From Roseobacter sp. HKCCD6576-2 (lineage in GTDB: Bacteria > Pseudomonadota > Alphaproteobacteria > Rhodobacterales > Rhodobacteraceae), in contig NZ_WVNW01000002.1 of NCBI RefSeq assembly GCF_013179285.1, positions 310,001-374,000 on the forward strand: 64,000 bases of DNA, given 5' to 3'. Below the pieces are notes generated by a model that saw only the letters and a program-made list of their open reading frames with translations, had not been told where the DNA came from and did not search any database. A program made the translations under genes and the position numbers. Below are positions 50,554-60,205 of this stretch, piece after piece (position 1 is the stretch's first letter; every line of letters begins with the position of its first letter).

Positions 50554-51819
50554 TTATTGCGTTACAAGCCTTGAAAGCTCGTCATGCCACTGATCCGTCA
50601 CCGACTCTCGAGAGAAATTTTTCTGATAAACAGCATGAGAATGCTCTTGAAGTTTGATGAGTGCAGACGGTTCTTTCGACAACCGGCGCAACTCAAGGGC
50701 AATACTTTCCGAACTACCAGAGTTCAAAACCCAGCCGATGTTAAATCTCTCTATCCAATAGCCAATCGCACTATTCTTTGGGCCCGAATAAAGAACTGGC
50801 CGTCCAATCGCCAAACTTCCAAAGAATTTTGACGGAACAGCAATTCCAGCCCATTCATCACGCAGCGAGGCCAAATGGATATCTGCTGCGCCCAGACGCT
50901 TTTCTAGCTCTTCTATCGACGCAAAGCTAGCAAAGCTAATATTTGTATCTTCTTCAAGCACTGCAGCCTTCAGTTCATCGACCCTATTACCCCGTACGGC
51001 AAAACAAAAATGGATTTCGGGCACGTCCCGTAGTGATCTGGCAAGTGTCAAAAACTCGCTGTAGCTGTGAGCTTCGCCAAAATTTCCAGAGTACAGCACA
51101 GAAAGGGCCGCATTTCCAAACAGTTCCTGCCTAGTTCGTAGATCAGGCTCGACCCTCTTCTGAGGTTCAACCAAGGCCCACGGGATGAGCTCAGTTTCAG
51201 CAGCACCGTGGTCGTAGCGGCGTAAGAGAAAACGCATACAAGGCCCAAGATCTGCAATCATGCTACAACGCTTATAGCCTGCAAGCATTATCTTCTTCAC
51301 AATCCGAGTTGCGACGCTTGTCTCCAACACCATGCCGCTTACGACTGCGGCCTCAGGATGTAGGTCAAAACACCAGTGAACGATAGGCGTTCTTGGCGAG
51401 AAGAACTTGAGCGGCACTGCTGCTGCAACAGCAAACATTGGATCCGTGCCGATAACAATAACATCTGGTCGTCTCGATTTCCTGCGAAGCCCTAGCTTTG
51501 ACCAGGCGACGATCATCCAAGCCGAGTTCAGCAACCGCCCGGAGAATGACCTTTGTTGAAACCGAGGCCGCCAGATACGGTTATATTGAACCCCGTTGTG
51601 AACATCCGAAGGCCCGTAGGTATGCCGCTCATCACGGCAGCCACGGTTGCATGGTAGAGCTTCGACATCCCACCCCCTAGCCGCCAGGTCTTCTGCGAAG
51701 CCATCTAGATGACGCGCGCTAACCACATCATCTGGATACATGTAATGATATAGTATCGTTATTCGGGGCTTCCGCTCTCCAAGTCGTGTCGTAAAGGGGT
51801 TCGCCTTATCATTTCGCAT
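50554..51819 (-). CDS. Glycosyltransferase, GT4/WbuB-like
   Basis: 421 residues with a GT-B fold. The N-terminal half has ITILYHYMYPDDVVSARHLDG; the C-terminal half has LYSGNFGEAHSYSEFLTLA and the region ASLRDEWAGIAVPSKFFG that contacts the nucleotide sugar. It adds a sugar to a lipid-linked glycan in the cytoplasm. It lies 20 bases after the epimerase gene on the same strand. Confidence 0.88.
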   Translation of the reverse strand: MRNDKANPFTTRLGERKPRITILYHYMYPDDVVSARHLDGFAEDLAARGWDVEALPCNRGCRDERHTYGPSDVHNGVQYNRIWRPRFQQRSFSGRLLNSAWMIVAWSKLGLRRKSRRPDVIVIGTDPMFAVAAAVPLKFFSPRTPIVHWCFDLHPEAAVVSGMVLETSVATRIVKKIMLAGYKRCSMIADLGPCMRFLLRRYDHGAAETELIPWALVEPQKRVEPDLRTRQELFGNAALSVLYSGNFGEAHSYSEFLTLARSLRDVPEIHFCFAVRGNRVDELKAAVLEEDTNISFASFASIEELEKRLGAADIHLASLRDEWAGIAVPSKFFGSLAIGRPVLYSGPKNSAIGYWIERFNIGWVLNSGSSESIALELRRLSKEPSALIKLQEHSHAVYQKNFSRESVTDQWHDELSRLVTQ

Positions 51820-51838
51820 CTGGCTATATCCACCCAGT

Positions 51839-52816
51839 TTAAACTCGGTTGTGGCGCCGACTTACTTGGGCGCTAATCCAATCGTAGGTCTCATTGATTC
51901 CGGCGCGCAGCGTCTGAGTTGGCCGCCAGTTGAGCCTTTCCAAAATCAACCGATTGTCGGAGTTCCGACCCCGTACGCCCTCTGGCCCGGAGATGTTCCG
52001 GATGCTTAGATCCTTCCCAGAGATATCGATGACCATTTGCGCAAGCGCGTTAATCGAAATCATCTCATCAGACCCGATATTAACTGGGCCTTCAAATTTC
52101 GAGCGGAGCAAACGAATCGATCCTTCAATGCACTCGTCAATGAAAAGGAAGGACCGCGTCTGCAGGCCATCCCCCCAAATCTCTATTGCGCCCCCATCTC
52201 GGGCCGAAGCAACCTTTCGACAGATTGCTGCAGGCGCTTTTTCCTTGCCGCCTTCCCACGTCCCCTTTGGGCCAAAGATGTTATGATACCTAGCGACTCG
52301 GCATTCCATCCCGAAGTTTCGATTGTAGGCTAGGTACAGTCTTTCGGAAAACAGTTTCTCCCAACCATATTCGCTATCTGGATTCGCAGGGTAGGCTGAG
52401 TCCTCCGCACAGTTTGGATTGTCTGGGTCTTCCTGGTTGTAGGCAGGATACATGCAGGCAGACGACGAATAGAACACGCGTTTGATGCTGCGCTTATGAC
52501 AAGCATTGAGCACATTCAAATTGATTGTTGCCGAGTTGTGCATGATGTCGGCGTCGTTCTCGCCAGTAAAAATGTACCCAGCGCCACCCATATCGGCCGC
52601 AAGCTGATAAACTTCATCGAATTTTCTGTCCACCACGTGCGCGACTAAGCTTTGATCTCGCAAATCGCCTATGACGAAATCGTCAGCGTCGCTTTCGTGA
52701 AATTTGTTGAACTCTAGATCAACGCCCCGGACCCAAAACCCCTCTTTCTTAAGGCGGGTGACAAGATGGCCTCCGATAAAGCCACCCGCGCCCAAGATAA
52801 GTGCCATCTTTGCCAT
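51839..52816 (-). CDS. NAD-dependent epimerase, GDP-mannose 3,5-epimerase-like
   Basis: 325 residues from the ATG at 52816 (AAAGGAG upstream); an upstream in-frame start at 52948 lacks support. Extended SDR: GAGGFIGG (9-16) and YGWEK in the active site. The stretch QLAADMGGAGYIFTGENDADI is characteristic of GDP-mannose 3,5-epimerases. It would turn GDP-mannose from ManC into GDP-L-galactose. The two genes lie in one cluster. Confidence 0.8.
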   Translation of the reverse strand: MAKMALILGAGGFIGGHLVTRLKKEGFWVRGVDLEFNKFHESDADDFVIGDLRDQSLVAHVVDRKFDEVYQLAADMGGAGYIFTGENDADIMHNSATINLNVLNACHKRSIKRVFYSSSACMYPAYNQEDPDNPNCAEDSAYPANPDSEYGWEKLFSERLYLAYNRNFGMECRVARYHNIFGPKGTWEGGKEKAPAAICRKVASARDGGAIEIWGDGLQTRSFLFIDECIEGSIRLLRSKFEGPVNIGSDEMISINALAQMVIDISGKDLSIRNISGPEGVRGRNSDNRLILERLNWRPTQTLRAGINETYDWISAQVSRRHNRV

Positions 52817-53245
52817 GTGTTTTCTCCTTTGAGGGCGGGCAAGTTTAGTTTTCATAGCGTACCGTATGGCACGCTGCGACTTCGTTTGTCGTGATGTATC
52901 CCGCTTCTGCTTGCTTAGAAAGCCCATGGTTTGGGCTTGCTTCAGCACCTAACAAAAGCGCGGTTTCTTGGATCAGAACTCGTAGCCAGAACAGGTCGGC
53001 TGTTGCGATGCAGCCAGCGGAGATGAGCAACTCGCCGCATCTACCTGATCCAATCGCAGCTCGATCCTGGACTTGGAAAGAACGGCTCTAGCTCCTGCAT
53101 CTGCCGTCCGTCAGCCAGGCCAGAAATGCTCGCTCATCATACTCCCTCTGTTCAGGATCTCGAATCATGTGGTTGGGCGAGCCTCAAGCAGAAGAGTTAT
53201 GGGGTATGATTCTCAGCAGACGTTGCATTCAATAAGCTGAATAAC
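52817..53245. other. Gap in the polysaccharide cluster, nothing recognised
   Basis: About 430 bases between the epimerase and the next glycosyltransferase. Only short overlapping frames without ribosome sites are present. It may hold a promoter for the epimerase-GT-manC part. Confidence 0.4.
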
Positions 53246-54391
53246 TCACGTTTCGCTTGATCTATCTAACTTTCCACGCAAAAGAATATCCTTCATTTTC
53301 AGGTCAAAAACCTCGGCTGAGAAACGCTTATTGGAAGCGATTGCAGCATCGATGTTCTTGTTTTTGAATTTTGAAGGATCGGACCTTTTTTCATGGTATA
53401 GTCTCTCGATATCCTTAGCAATTTCCGGTACGTTATTGATCGGTACGATATCGGCGGGGTAATCGCCTACGGTTTCGCGTAAGCTGGCTCGGTCGGAGAC
53501 GATGACCCGCTTTCCAGAACACATCGCTTCAATAACCGCGAGCGGCTGCATTTCAGAGGTGTAGCGCGAGGGCAGCGCAACGACGTCACCGTCTCGTATT
53601 GCGCCCACGGCGCAAGCATGCGGCACCATTCCGAGATAAGAGAACCAGTCACACCCTTCGTATTGTCGCATCTTGCTGCGAACATCGACTTCAAGCATTT
53701 CGTGATCGCTTTGCACTTTGCCGAAGCACAATAAGTCGATCTGGTGGCCCTGGCGGACAAGCACTTCGACCGCAGACACGACGTCGAAGAAGCCTTTACT
53801 TGCCATCACATTTGAATTCCAAACAACCTGAAGGCTGGACGGGTCTTGGTTTGCGGCTGATTGAGCGGCTTCTGCAGCGACAAAGAAATTCTCACACAGA
53901 TGCGCGATCTTCACTCGGTCCTTCATCCGCTCACTAAGGTGATGGCTTGGGAAGATGACCTCGCAGTTACGATAAATTCGCCGCGCTAGGCCTGATAGCG
54001 GTCCGCTGGATAACAAGGACTCAAAATCAGACCCGTGGCAATGAACAATGACCCGCTTGCCGAGATAAACTGTCAACAAACCAGGCAGGTCGCGGAAAAA
54101 ACCCGGGGTGGTGCGGGAGCAAACCACATAGACCGCTCCAACACGCGACGTGCACAATGCCCAAAACAGTCGAAAACAAGCCAGCAACCAAGCCAAAATG
54201 CTTTTCGCAGCGCCTCCACTGGGAAAGACGCATGGCACGCTTTCACCGACATCCGGCAGCACGTGGTTAACGACCCTTCGCGTAACGACTGCCTGTCCAT
54301 TCTCTGTTGTAAACTCGCACGAAAAAACAGCAAAGTTTATTGTCTCAAGCTGTCGCGCGACCCGATCCTTCTTTACATGTTTCGACGTCAA
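53246..54391 (-). CDS. Glycosyltransferase family 4
   Basis: 381 residues, GT-B fold. Motifs seen: VIVHCHGSDFESLLSSGPLS in the first domain and RYTSEMQPLAVIEAMCSGKR in the second, where the acidic/EX7E-like donor site lies. It acts on an undecaprenyl-linked oligosaccharide. Its start overlaps the polymerase stop by four bases. Confidence 0.88.
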   Translation of the reverse strand: MTSKHVKKDRVARQLETINFAVFSCEFTTENGQAVVTRRVVNHVLPDVGESVPCVFPSGGAAKSILAWLLACFRLFWALCTSRVGAVYVVCSRTTPGFFRDLPGLLTVYLGKRVIVHCHGSDFESLLSSGPLSGLARRIYRNCEVIFPSHHLSERMKDRVKIAHLCENFFVAAEAAQSAANQDPSSLQVVWNSNVMASKGFFDVVSAVEVLVRQGHQIDLLCFGKVQSDHEMLEVDVRSKMRQYEGCDWFSYLGMVPHACAVGAIRDGDVVALPSRYTSEMQPLAVIEAMCSGKRVIVSDRASLRETVGDYPADIVPINNVPEIAKDIERLYHEKRSDPSKFKNKNIDAAIASNKRFSAEVFDLKMKDILLRGKLDRSSET

Positions 54392-55656
54392 GTTTTGGTC
54401 TGATCCCGAGGTAAAAGTGACCTGAATGAATTCACTGCCAACCCAATGAAAATCGCATAATACAGTGGTCTTACCGCATGTCTTAATCCGTACTGAACAA
54501 AAAAGATTGATGCTAACAAACTTAGCCCCAGAATCGCGATCATAACCACGCGCTGTTGCCGAGCTACTGCCTGCAGGTACTGTAGATTCACTATGGAAAG
54601 AAGAAATCCAAAAAAAGTCGCCGCAAATGCACCAGCCATATGTTCTGCACCATTAAGTGTTCCAATAGCGTTTACCGGAAAAAAAGTTCCCACTCTCAAT
54701 AAGTCTGTATATTCATGCCTCCAGACAAGTGCACCCGGGAGCGGGTTGAGCGAGGCGAATATTATATGGGAATCTATGGCGATATTGCTCTTCGCATAGT
54801 GAGCCATGGGAAATCCCATAAACAAGTTGTTGAGGACATATTGAAAAAGATTGGAGATTGGAAGAGCGTCAAGGTTATCAAAATTGAAAACATTAAAAAA
54901 ATGCGCTAAGCCCTGTTGATCCATGTTCCTCATGAGCAACGAGAAAGCCAACAAACAGCCGGAGGTGACGGTCAAGCTAACATAGTTTTTGACACTTGGT
55001 GTATCCGATAGGTACTTTCCCAAGAAGAATAGGGCGGGTGCTACTGCTGCTCGCCTAGAACCGTGAGCGAGCAAGAGGACAATGATGATTATTAAGAGGA
55101 CTAAACCTAATGTCGGCCTGTCTCTTGCGACAACACCTGTCAGAAAGGCGGATATTACAACCAATAGCATTAGAAGGGTTCTGATTTGTGTGTTTTCTCC
55201 TTCTATAATGTATGATTGACGGGAGATTAGCGCATCTTGATAGTAGAGTGCAAAGAGTAACGCAATCAAAACAACAATGACCGAAATTAGGTCGGTGTTA
55301 ATCCTTCTGGTGCGTTGGCTGTAGCCACCTCTAGTAAATTTGATTTTTGGGGCGGCATTGTATGATGCAGAAAATATAATATGGCCTAGAGCGATGTAGC
55401 ATAACCAAACCAAGTTCGAGTTGAAGGTCCCTAGAATTTCGTCGGAAAACCTATTATCGATATATGGATATCTGTGAAAATCGCCAATGTCGGACCAGTA
55501 ATAAAACTGTGAAGCGGCAAGGTTAAAGAGAATAAAGATGACCACAAAATTAGACATCGGCGTGAACTTTGCATTGCGGGATAGAGAAGTCTTATTTGCA
55601 ATGGAAATCAATACCCATAACAAGGTGGTTAGGATAAGGAGTTGTATTACGCTCAT
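54388..55656 (-). CDS. O-antigen/oligosaccharide repeat-unit polymerase (Wzy-like)
   Basis: 422 residues from the ATG at 55656, with about eleven to twelve membrane helices and a large periplasmic loop near 330-360. Sequence motifs are weak, as usual for Wzy. Together with the Wzx-like gene it defines a Wzx/Wzy-dependent polysaccharide. The coding sequence is strikingly AT-rich compared with the housekeeping genes, suggesting acquisition from elsewhere. Confidence 0.8.
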   Translation of the reverse strand: MSVIQLLILTTLLWVLISIANKTSLSRNAKFTPMSNFVVIFILFNLAASQFYYWSDIGDFHRYPYIDNRFSDEILGTFNSNLVWLCYIALGHIIFSASYNAAPKIKFTRGGYSQRTRRINTDLISVIVVLIALLFALYYQDALISRQSYIIEGENTQIRTLLMLLVVISAFLTGVVARDRPTLGLVLLIIIIVLLLAHGSRRAAVAPALFFLGKYLSDTPSVKNYVSLTVTSGCLLAFSLLMRNMDQQGLAHFFNVFNFDNLDALPISNLFQYVLNNLFMGFPMAHYAKSNIAIDSHIIFASLNPLPGALVWRHEYTDLLRVGTFFPVNAIGTLNGAEHMAGAFAATFFGFLLSIVNLQYLQAVARQQRVVMIAILGLSLLASIFFVQYGLRHAVRPLYYAIFIGLAVNSFRSLLPRDQTKT

Positions 55657-55756
55657 TGAATTAGTCTTCCATAGCGTCAATGACGATCAGCGGAAACGAG
55701 AGATACTCTATTGAAAGGTCCGGTTGAAGGCTATATCGCAATTCGAGGTGCATTGC

Positions 55757-56992
55757 CTAAGCCCGTCGTTTCGCAGTTTTAAGCAAGCCAACTGCCAGCA
55801 CCATAACCATGACGCTCATGCTTGCCAGATACATGATTGTGGCATTCATTAAATCCAGCGCATGGGCGTTCATCAGCTCGACGCTAACAACGGTGATCAC
55901 CATGCCTATGTAGCCAAACATGGCAAATTGCAAATCACCCATCAACCGCAAGTAAACCCGCATGATAATTGAGGCAAAAACCAGAAACTGATATACTGAG
56001 TAGATTATTGCAGCCGTCCACAACGGCGTCGTGCCGACCATGTGGCAGTACACAAGATAAATCGGCAAGCATAGCAAGATCAACATGCTTGGCAGGACGT
56101 ATGACTCCAAGTCTAGTGCAGATGACAGAGTGAAGCGGGGATTTGTTTCGCCGCGATGAGCGCGGGCCAGAACGATCTCCTGATATTGGAAGTAGATGCT
56201 GAGAAACCCGAACGACGACAGCAAAACTCGCAGGGTGCCCAGCGCCTCGGCACCGGAATGATGCTGGACCAAGAGTTGAACCAAATTGCCGGAAAGCCAC
56301 TGGAACCATATCCCGAACGTCATCCATCGGGAAAATCGCAAGAAGTCGACAGCAAGAGCTATATCCGGAAGAAGCGTGCGCTCAGGACGGCGAAAGACGG
56401 TGTGCGCAATGGCTACAAAAAAGGAAAGTGAATAGGTAAGCAAGAAAGCGGTGTAAGAAACGACACCGATGGCGGCTGGTATCGATACTGCTACCAATAC
56501 CACTAGGGGGATTAACGTTGGGTACTTCGCGAGCCCTAGATGCAAGACAACCCGTCGTAACGTTAAAAAGGCATTGTGGGAGACAATGTAGACAAAACTC
56601 AGAAACATAGATTGGTTCGAAAAGTTCAAAACGATATGATCAAACGCTAGAATAGAACAAGCCAGCGGAACGAAGGAGAAGAGCGATATGACCATCACCT
56701 TCTGAGCAAAGCGATAATCTGAGATAGACCAAGGCTTGCTGGTCGCTGGCACGATTATGAAATTGTACGCGAAGAGATACACAAAAGACGAGTAAATCAA
56801 AATCAGGGAGAACTCGCCTAAAGTCGAGACGCCATAGAGAACACCGATCACAAAGGCTGACAAGAAGTTCAGCGCGCTAGCAAAAGCGGTGTCAACGATC
56901 GCGCCATCGGCGCGCATCAACCGGTCTATCTGCAAGGTCTTCCGGAGGGCGCCCAACTTAGTTGTGAGAGCTTGCTTATTGGCTGAGTTCAT
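55757..56992 (-). CDS. Wzx-like polysaccharide flippase (MATE-type membrane protein)
   Basis: 411 residues with twelve predicted membrane helices. It opens with a loop DRLMRADGAIVDTAFASALN and then a helix-rich protein like O-antigen translocases. It would flip lipid-linked repeat units across the inner membrane before Wzy. It is AT-rich like its neighbours. Confidence 0.75.
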   Translation of the reverse strand: MNSANKQALTTKLGALRKTLQIDRLMRADGAIVDTAFASALNFLSAFVIGVLYGVSTLGEFSLILIYSSFVYLFAYNFIIVPATSKPWSISDYRFAQKVMVISLFSFVPLACSILAFDHIVLNFSNQSMFLSFVYIVSHNAFLTLRRVVLHLGLAKYPTLIPLVVLVAVSIPAAIGVVSYTAFLLTYSLSFFVAIAHTVFRRPERTLLPDIALAVDFLRFSRWMTFGIWFQWLSGNLVQLLVQHHSGAEALGTLRVLLSSFGFLSIYFQYQEIVLARAHRGETNPRFTLSSALDLESYVLPSMLILLCLPIYLVYCHMVGTTPLWTAAIIYSVYQFLVFASIIMRVYLRLMGDLQFAMFGYIGMVITVVSVELMNAHALDLMNATIMYLASMSVMVMVLAVGLLKTAKRRA

Positions 56993-57010
56993 AAGAGCTA
57001 AACCAATCGC

Positions 57011-57895
57011 TCAACGCCCTTTTTCAATCTTCTCGACAAAATAGTCACTGACTGAGCCAGGACTCGCAACACCAGTTTTGGGAACAACTGCGAGACCGCC
57101 CAGGGCAACGATCAGCAGTTTTTTCAGTGCAGCCCATGTGAAGCTTCCATGGACGACGTAGCGATGCGTCGGTCGATAGAGGTGGTACTTGTTGGCAAAA
57201 TCAATGACCGCCTGAGTGTCTGATGGGTGTACGTTCAGCGTGCATCCAACGCTCTCTGGGCGCATTCGTATCAACTGGCTTGCGTAGTTCCACATCGTCT
57301 TTCGTCGCGAAATGCGTTGTGTTATCTTGCTGCGCAGCTCTTCGGTATCCGTCCAAAACGGTACGGTTTGCGCCTGAGGCAAGGTTACTCCGAGGAAGTC
57401 CAAGACATCGGCCACGACGGAAGGGTCCAGCCCGTGCCGATCTAAATCTGGTTGATATCTGACTGGAAGATGCCCCTTGTAAGCTGCGTAGTGAAAAAAC
57501 GTGTATGAGATTGACACGCGATCCGGCAGGCGTCGCCAAATGCCGTCGACTTCGCAGGTATCGAGTAGTCGCTCGCCTTCGACAATGACCTGCCCACGAA
57601 AGATGATGCCCGTGAAATACTCAAGAACCAGGAACTTTCGGTCGCCCCCCCCCGGAAAATATAGCATTACATAGAGATCCCGCCGCTTAGGAATAATCTG
57701 TATCACCCAGACATCGTCGCGGCGGATGGCCCTATAGTAGTGATAGATCGTGTGCAGGTCGGATTGCTTAATCAAAAGATCAATGTCGCCTGTCAGTGTC
57801 TCGGGATAGCCCTCAGAGTTTCTTAAGAAGGCGTAGTTCACTTGCAAATCCGAAAGGTGGGTCACGTGAGACTCAAGAAATGTACTCGGTGTCAT
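57011..57895 (-). CDS. Nucleotidyltransferase-like protein of a capsule locus, unknown substrate
   Basis: 294 residues. The motif TGDIDLLI (about 36-43) suggests a Pol-beta-like nucleotidyltransferase site (G-D-x-D). The C-terminal half is basic and helical. It is next to a P-loop kinase gene of the thymidylate-kinase type. Such kinase/NTase pairs and fusions occur in some polysaccharide loci, but I know of no defined substrate. It could prime or modify a sugar or lipid carrier. Confidence 0.6.
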   Translation of the reverse strand: MTPSTFLESHVTHLSDLQVNYAFLRNSEGYPETLTGDIDLLIKQSDLHTIYHYYRAIRRDDVWVIQIIPKRRDLYVMLYFPGGGDRKFLVLEYFTGIIFRGQVIVEGERLLDTCEVDGIWRRLPDRVSISYTFFHYAAYKGHLPVRYQPDLDRHGLDPSVVADVLDFLGVTLPQAQTVPFWTDTEELRSKITQRISRRKTMWNYASQLIRMRPESVGCTLNVHPSDTQAVIDFANKYHLYRPTHRYVVHGSFTWAALKKLLIVALGGLAVVPKTGVASPGSVSDYFVEKIEKGR

Positions 57896-57905
57896 CTGAG
57901 GGCGC

Positions 57906-58511
57906 TCACAGCCCGGTATGGCAGCTGGTGATTTGGCCGATCCGGCTTGCTATGCGAGCTTGGCTTTGGTTGACGGAGTCGCGAGTTGTGTCGATGGTCA
58001 AAACCTTTTCCTTGGCCCGAGCAAGCGCAGCCGCATACCGACGGTTCAGTGCATCGATTTCGGACGCCGGGAGTTCTTGCTTGCGGTTTGCCATCGTCTC
58101 AGCGTCCCCGGTCAGAACGATGTTTAGGTCGGCGTACCAATCCCTCAGAAGGCCCCGAAGCCGTTCAACAAGCCAATGGTCCAATCCATAGCGATCTGGG
58201 TGAACATACACATCCGCAAGGCTTCGTTCCAAGATTACCACTGTCGGTCCTGCCATCAGCTTGTGCCAGATGGCAAAGGAGTAGAACTCTGCCAGAAACA
58301 ACCCTATTTTTGCAACCTGCAAATATACTTTCCGTTTAGGTACTTCGCCGGGCCGATCGACGTAACGACGCTGCTTCTCGGTGTTGCTCTTGGGTGCAAG
58401 ATTACCTGGCCGCGAATGAAAATGCACAAACCTATTGTCGGTGACTTCTGCGACCGCGTTGATGATCGTACTTTTTCCGCTTCCGTCCGCGCCGTTAAGT
58501 GTGATGATCAT
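57906..58511 (-). CDS. Thymidylate-kinase-like P-loop kinase of a capsule locus
   Basis: 201 residues. Walker A is NGADGSGKSTII (about 6-17), and the region VILERSLADVYVHPDRYGLD resembles the DR(Y/H) substrate motif of dNMP kinases. It is not expected to be the housekeeping Tmk because of its place inside a polysaccharide cluster and its divergent sequence. It sits ten bases before the NTase-like gene and is coupled to the glycosyltransferase at its upstream side by an overlap of four bases. Confidence 0.65.
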   Translation of the reverse strand: MIITLNGADGSGKSTIINAVAEVTDNRFVHFHSRPGNLAPKSNTEKQRRYVDRPGEVPKRKVYLQVAKIGLFLAEFYSFAIWHKLMAGPTVVILERSLADVYVHPDRYGLDHWLVERLRGLLRDWYADLNIVLTGDAETMANRKQELPASEIDALNRRYAAALARAKEKVLTIDTTRDSVNQSQARIASRIGQITSCHTGL

Positions 58512-59449
58512 GTTGTCCCAGCAATGGCCTTGGCGAATTGCAGCGTATCGAACTTCTCCAATTCTACGATTTCCATCATGGGACGGTTTGCCAACACCTC
58601 AAGCTGCTCAGCAGTAAGACCCAGCAACTCGTTGGTAATCATAACGTTGTCTACTTCGCCGAAGTATGCGGACACCTCACCAAAATCGGTCGAAAGCACG
58701 TTCAGGCCGGAAAGCAGCGCCTCAATGACGCTGAGCGGCATAGCGATTGCTGCATCGGGCCGTTTCACTGGGAACGCATAGAGGTCAAACTGGCGGTAGA
58801 AGGCAAAGAGGTCGTTTTGATATTCCGAAATAATTGTGGCGCCGAGGTGTTCGAGCCGCGCACGCTCGTTTTGATCTTCTTTCTCCGTGCTGCTCACCAA
58901 AAAGGTGAGCGGGAAGCCCAGATCTTTACATAGGCATGCCAATTCGAAAACGTTTCGCCGTTCGTTCAAGTGTCCAACATGTAGAACACGAAGCGGGCCT
59001 GCCGAGCGTTCTGGCTTACTCCGATCTCTGCCCCGCAAAAACGCTTGGTATGAAAACGTCGCCGCTGGCTGACTTATATGCCGAAGGCCATTGAGTTCTG
59101 CCAGTTGACCCATCACCGGATTCTCAGAGATGACTTTGTTCACACACCATCTCAAGATTCTGCGTTTCTCCGCAGATATGCTTGGCATAAGACCACATAA
59201 GATGAATTCCGCCCTCCAGTGAAATAGGCGCATCGCGGCGATTTTTTGCAGAGTACTATTCGCCGGTCCACCAGTGAACACAATTTTGTTCCAAGAGCAC
59301 AAATTGGATTTTTTGTTCAGGCCGGTGTCGATTATGCAATCGTGGCCCATACTGACTAAGGCTTGTTTCAGGTGGTTATTTACCCGCTTCATACCCTCAT
59401 CATCTCGCCCACATGGGTCGCCGACCAACAAGATACGGAGTTTACCCAT
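58508..59449 (-). CDS. Glycosyltransferase (GT4-like)
   Basis: 313 residues from the ATG at 59449. The first half opens MGKLRILLVGDPCGRDDEG; the second has LRVLHVGHLNERRNVFELAC and an acidic donor-binding DAAIAMPLSVIEALLSG. It adds a sugar to the glycan. The start overlaps nothing, but the preceding methyltransferase stop is at 59451. Confidence 0.82.
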   Translation of the reverse strand: MGKLRILLVGDPCGRDDEGMKRVNNHLKQALVSMGHDCIIDTGLNKKSNLCSWNKIVFTGGPANSTLQKIAAMRLFHWRAEFILCGLMPSISAEKRRILRWCVNKVISENPVMGQLAELNGLRHISQPAATFSYQAFLRGRDRSKPERSAGPLRVLHVGHLNERRNVFELACLCKDLGFPLTFLVSSTEKEDQNERARLEHLGATIISEYQNDLFAFYRQFDLYAFPVKRPDAAIAMPLSVIEALLSGLNVLSTDFGEVSAYFGEVDNVMITNELLGLTAEQLEVLANRPMMEIVELEKFDTLQFAKAIAGTT

Positions 59450-59450
59450 A

Positions 59451-60203
59451 CTAGTGAGACTTCCTGCCCTCAAAGTACAACGAACTCTGTTTGTAGGGTG
59501 AACCATCAGCCTTAGCATCAAGCCCTATTCTGTCGTTCCAGTTGGGTATCCAACTCTGGTCATATGACCAAACAGTTGTTTCATGAAAGCCCGCCGCGTT
59601 CATTGAGGCTTGAAGGCTGAACCGATCATACATCCATTGGTGGGTTTCACCCCGCTTCCGAGCGTCACCCAAAACGAGGTTCTCGACAATGCGCCTTATG
59701 CCCTTCTGGCGGGCGGTTCCGTCGGCTTCACGCCGAACGGATTGCTCAATCAGCGGCGCGATATAGTCCGAGTGGTTTGTGATCAGCTTCGGATCTGCCT
59801 CGCACAGCTCAATATGTTCGAGATAAGCACGAGCCAACAGCTCAAAATCGGGCACAACTATTCTTAGAATGCCCCCAGGCTTCAGCACTCTGTGAGTCTC
59901 AGCCAGAAACTGCTGTGCAATTGGTCGGTCGAGATGTTCCAGAACATGGGAGTGATAGACCACATCTACAGATTGATCTGCGTAGGGAATGCCCTTTGCA
60001 AGATTATATACCAGAATGTTTTTGGGAACTGCCCGCAGGCGTTGAAGGCGGGCTTCATCGAGAAAAATAGGTGCAAGTGCTCGAACAAGCCTACTGCGAG
60101 AGAGCCACAAATAAGGTGACCAATCAATGTTTTGAACTTCTGGTCGATCACTCGTCTTAAGCCCGCAGCCTAAGTTCAAGATAATGCATTGTCGCGCGTC
60201 CAT
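59451..60203 (-). CDS. SAM-dependent methyltransferase (Methyltransf_11 type)
   Basis: 250 residues from the ATG at 60203. Motif I is ILNLGCGLKTSDRPEVQNID (about 8-27) and the Rossmann-type core goes on with VDVVYHSHVLEHLDRP and VLKPGGILRIVVPDFE. It may methylate a sugar or cap the polysaccharide chain. It follows another methyltransferase gene with a two-base gap. Confidence 0.82.
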   Translation of the reverse strand: MDARQCIILNLGCGLKTSDRPEVQNIDWSPYLWLSRSRLVRALAPIFLDEARLQRLRAVPKNILVYNLAKGIPYADQSVDVVYHSHVLEHLDRPIAQQFLAETHRVLKPGGILRIVVPDFELLARAYLEHIELCEADPKLITNHSDYIAPLIEQSVRREADGTARQKGIRRIVENLVLGDARKRGETHQWMYDRFSLQASMNAAGFHETTVWSYDQSWIPNWNDRIGLDAKADGSPYKQSSLYFEGRKSH

Positions 60204-60205
60204 GC

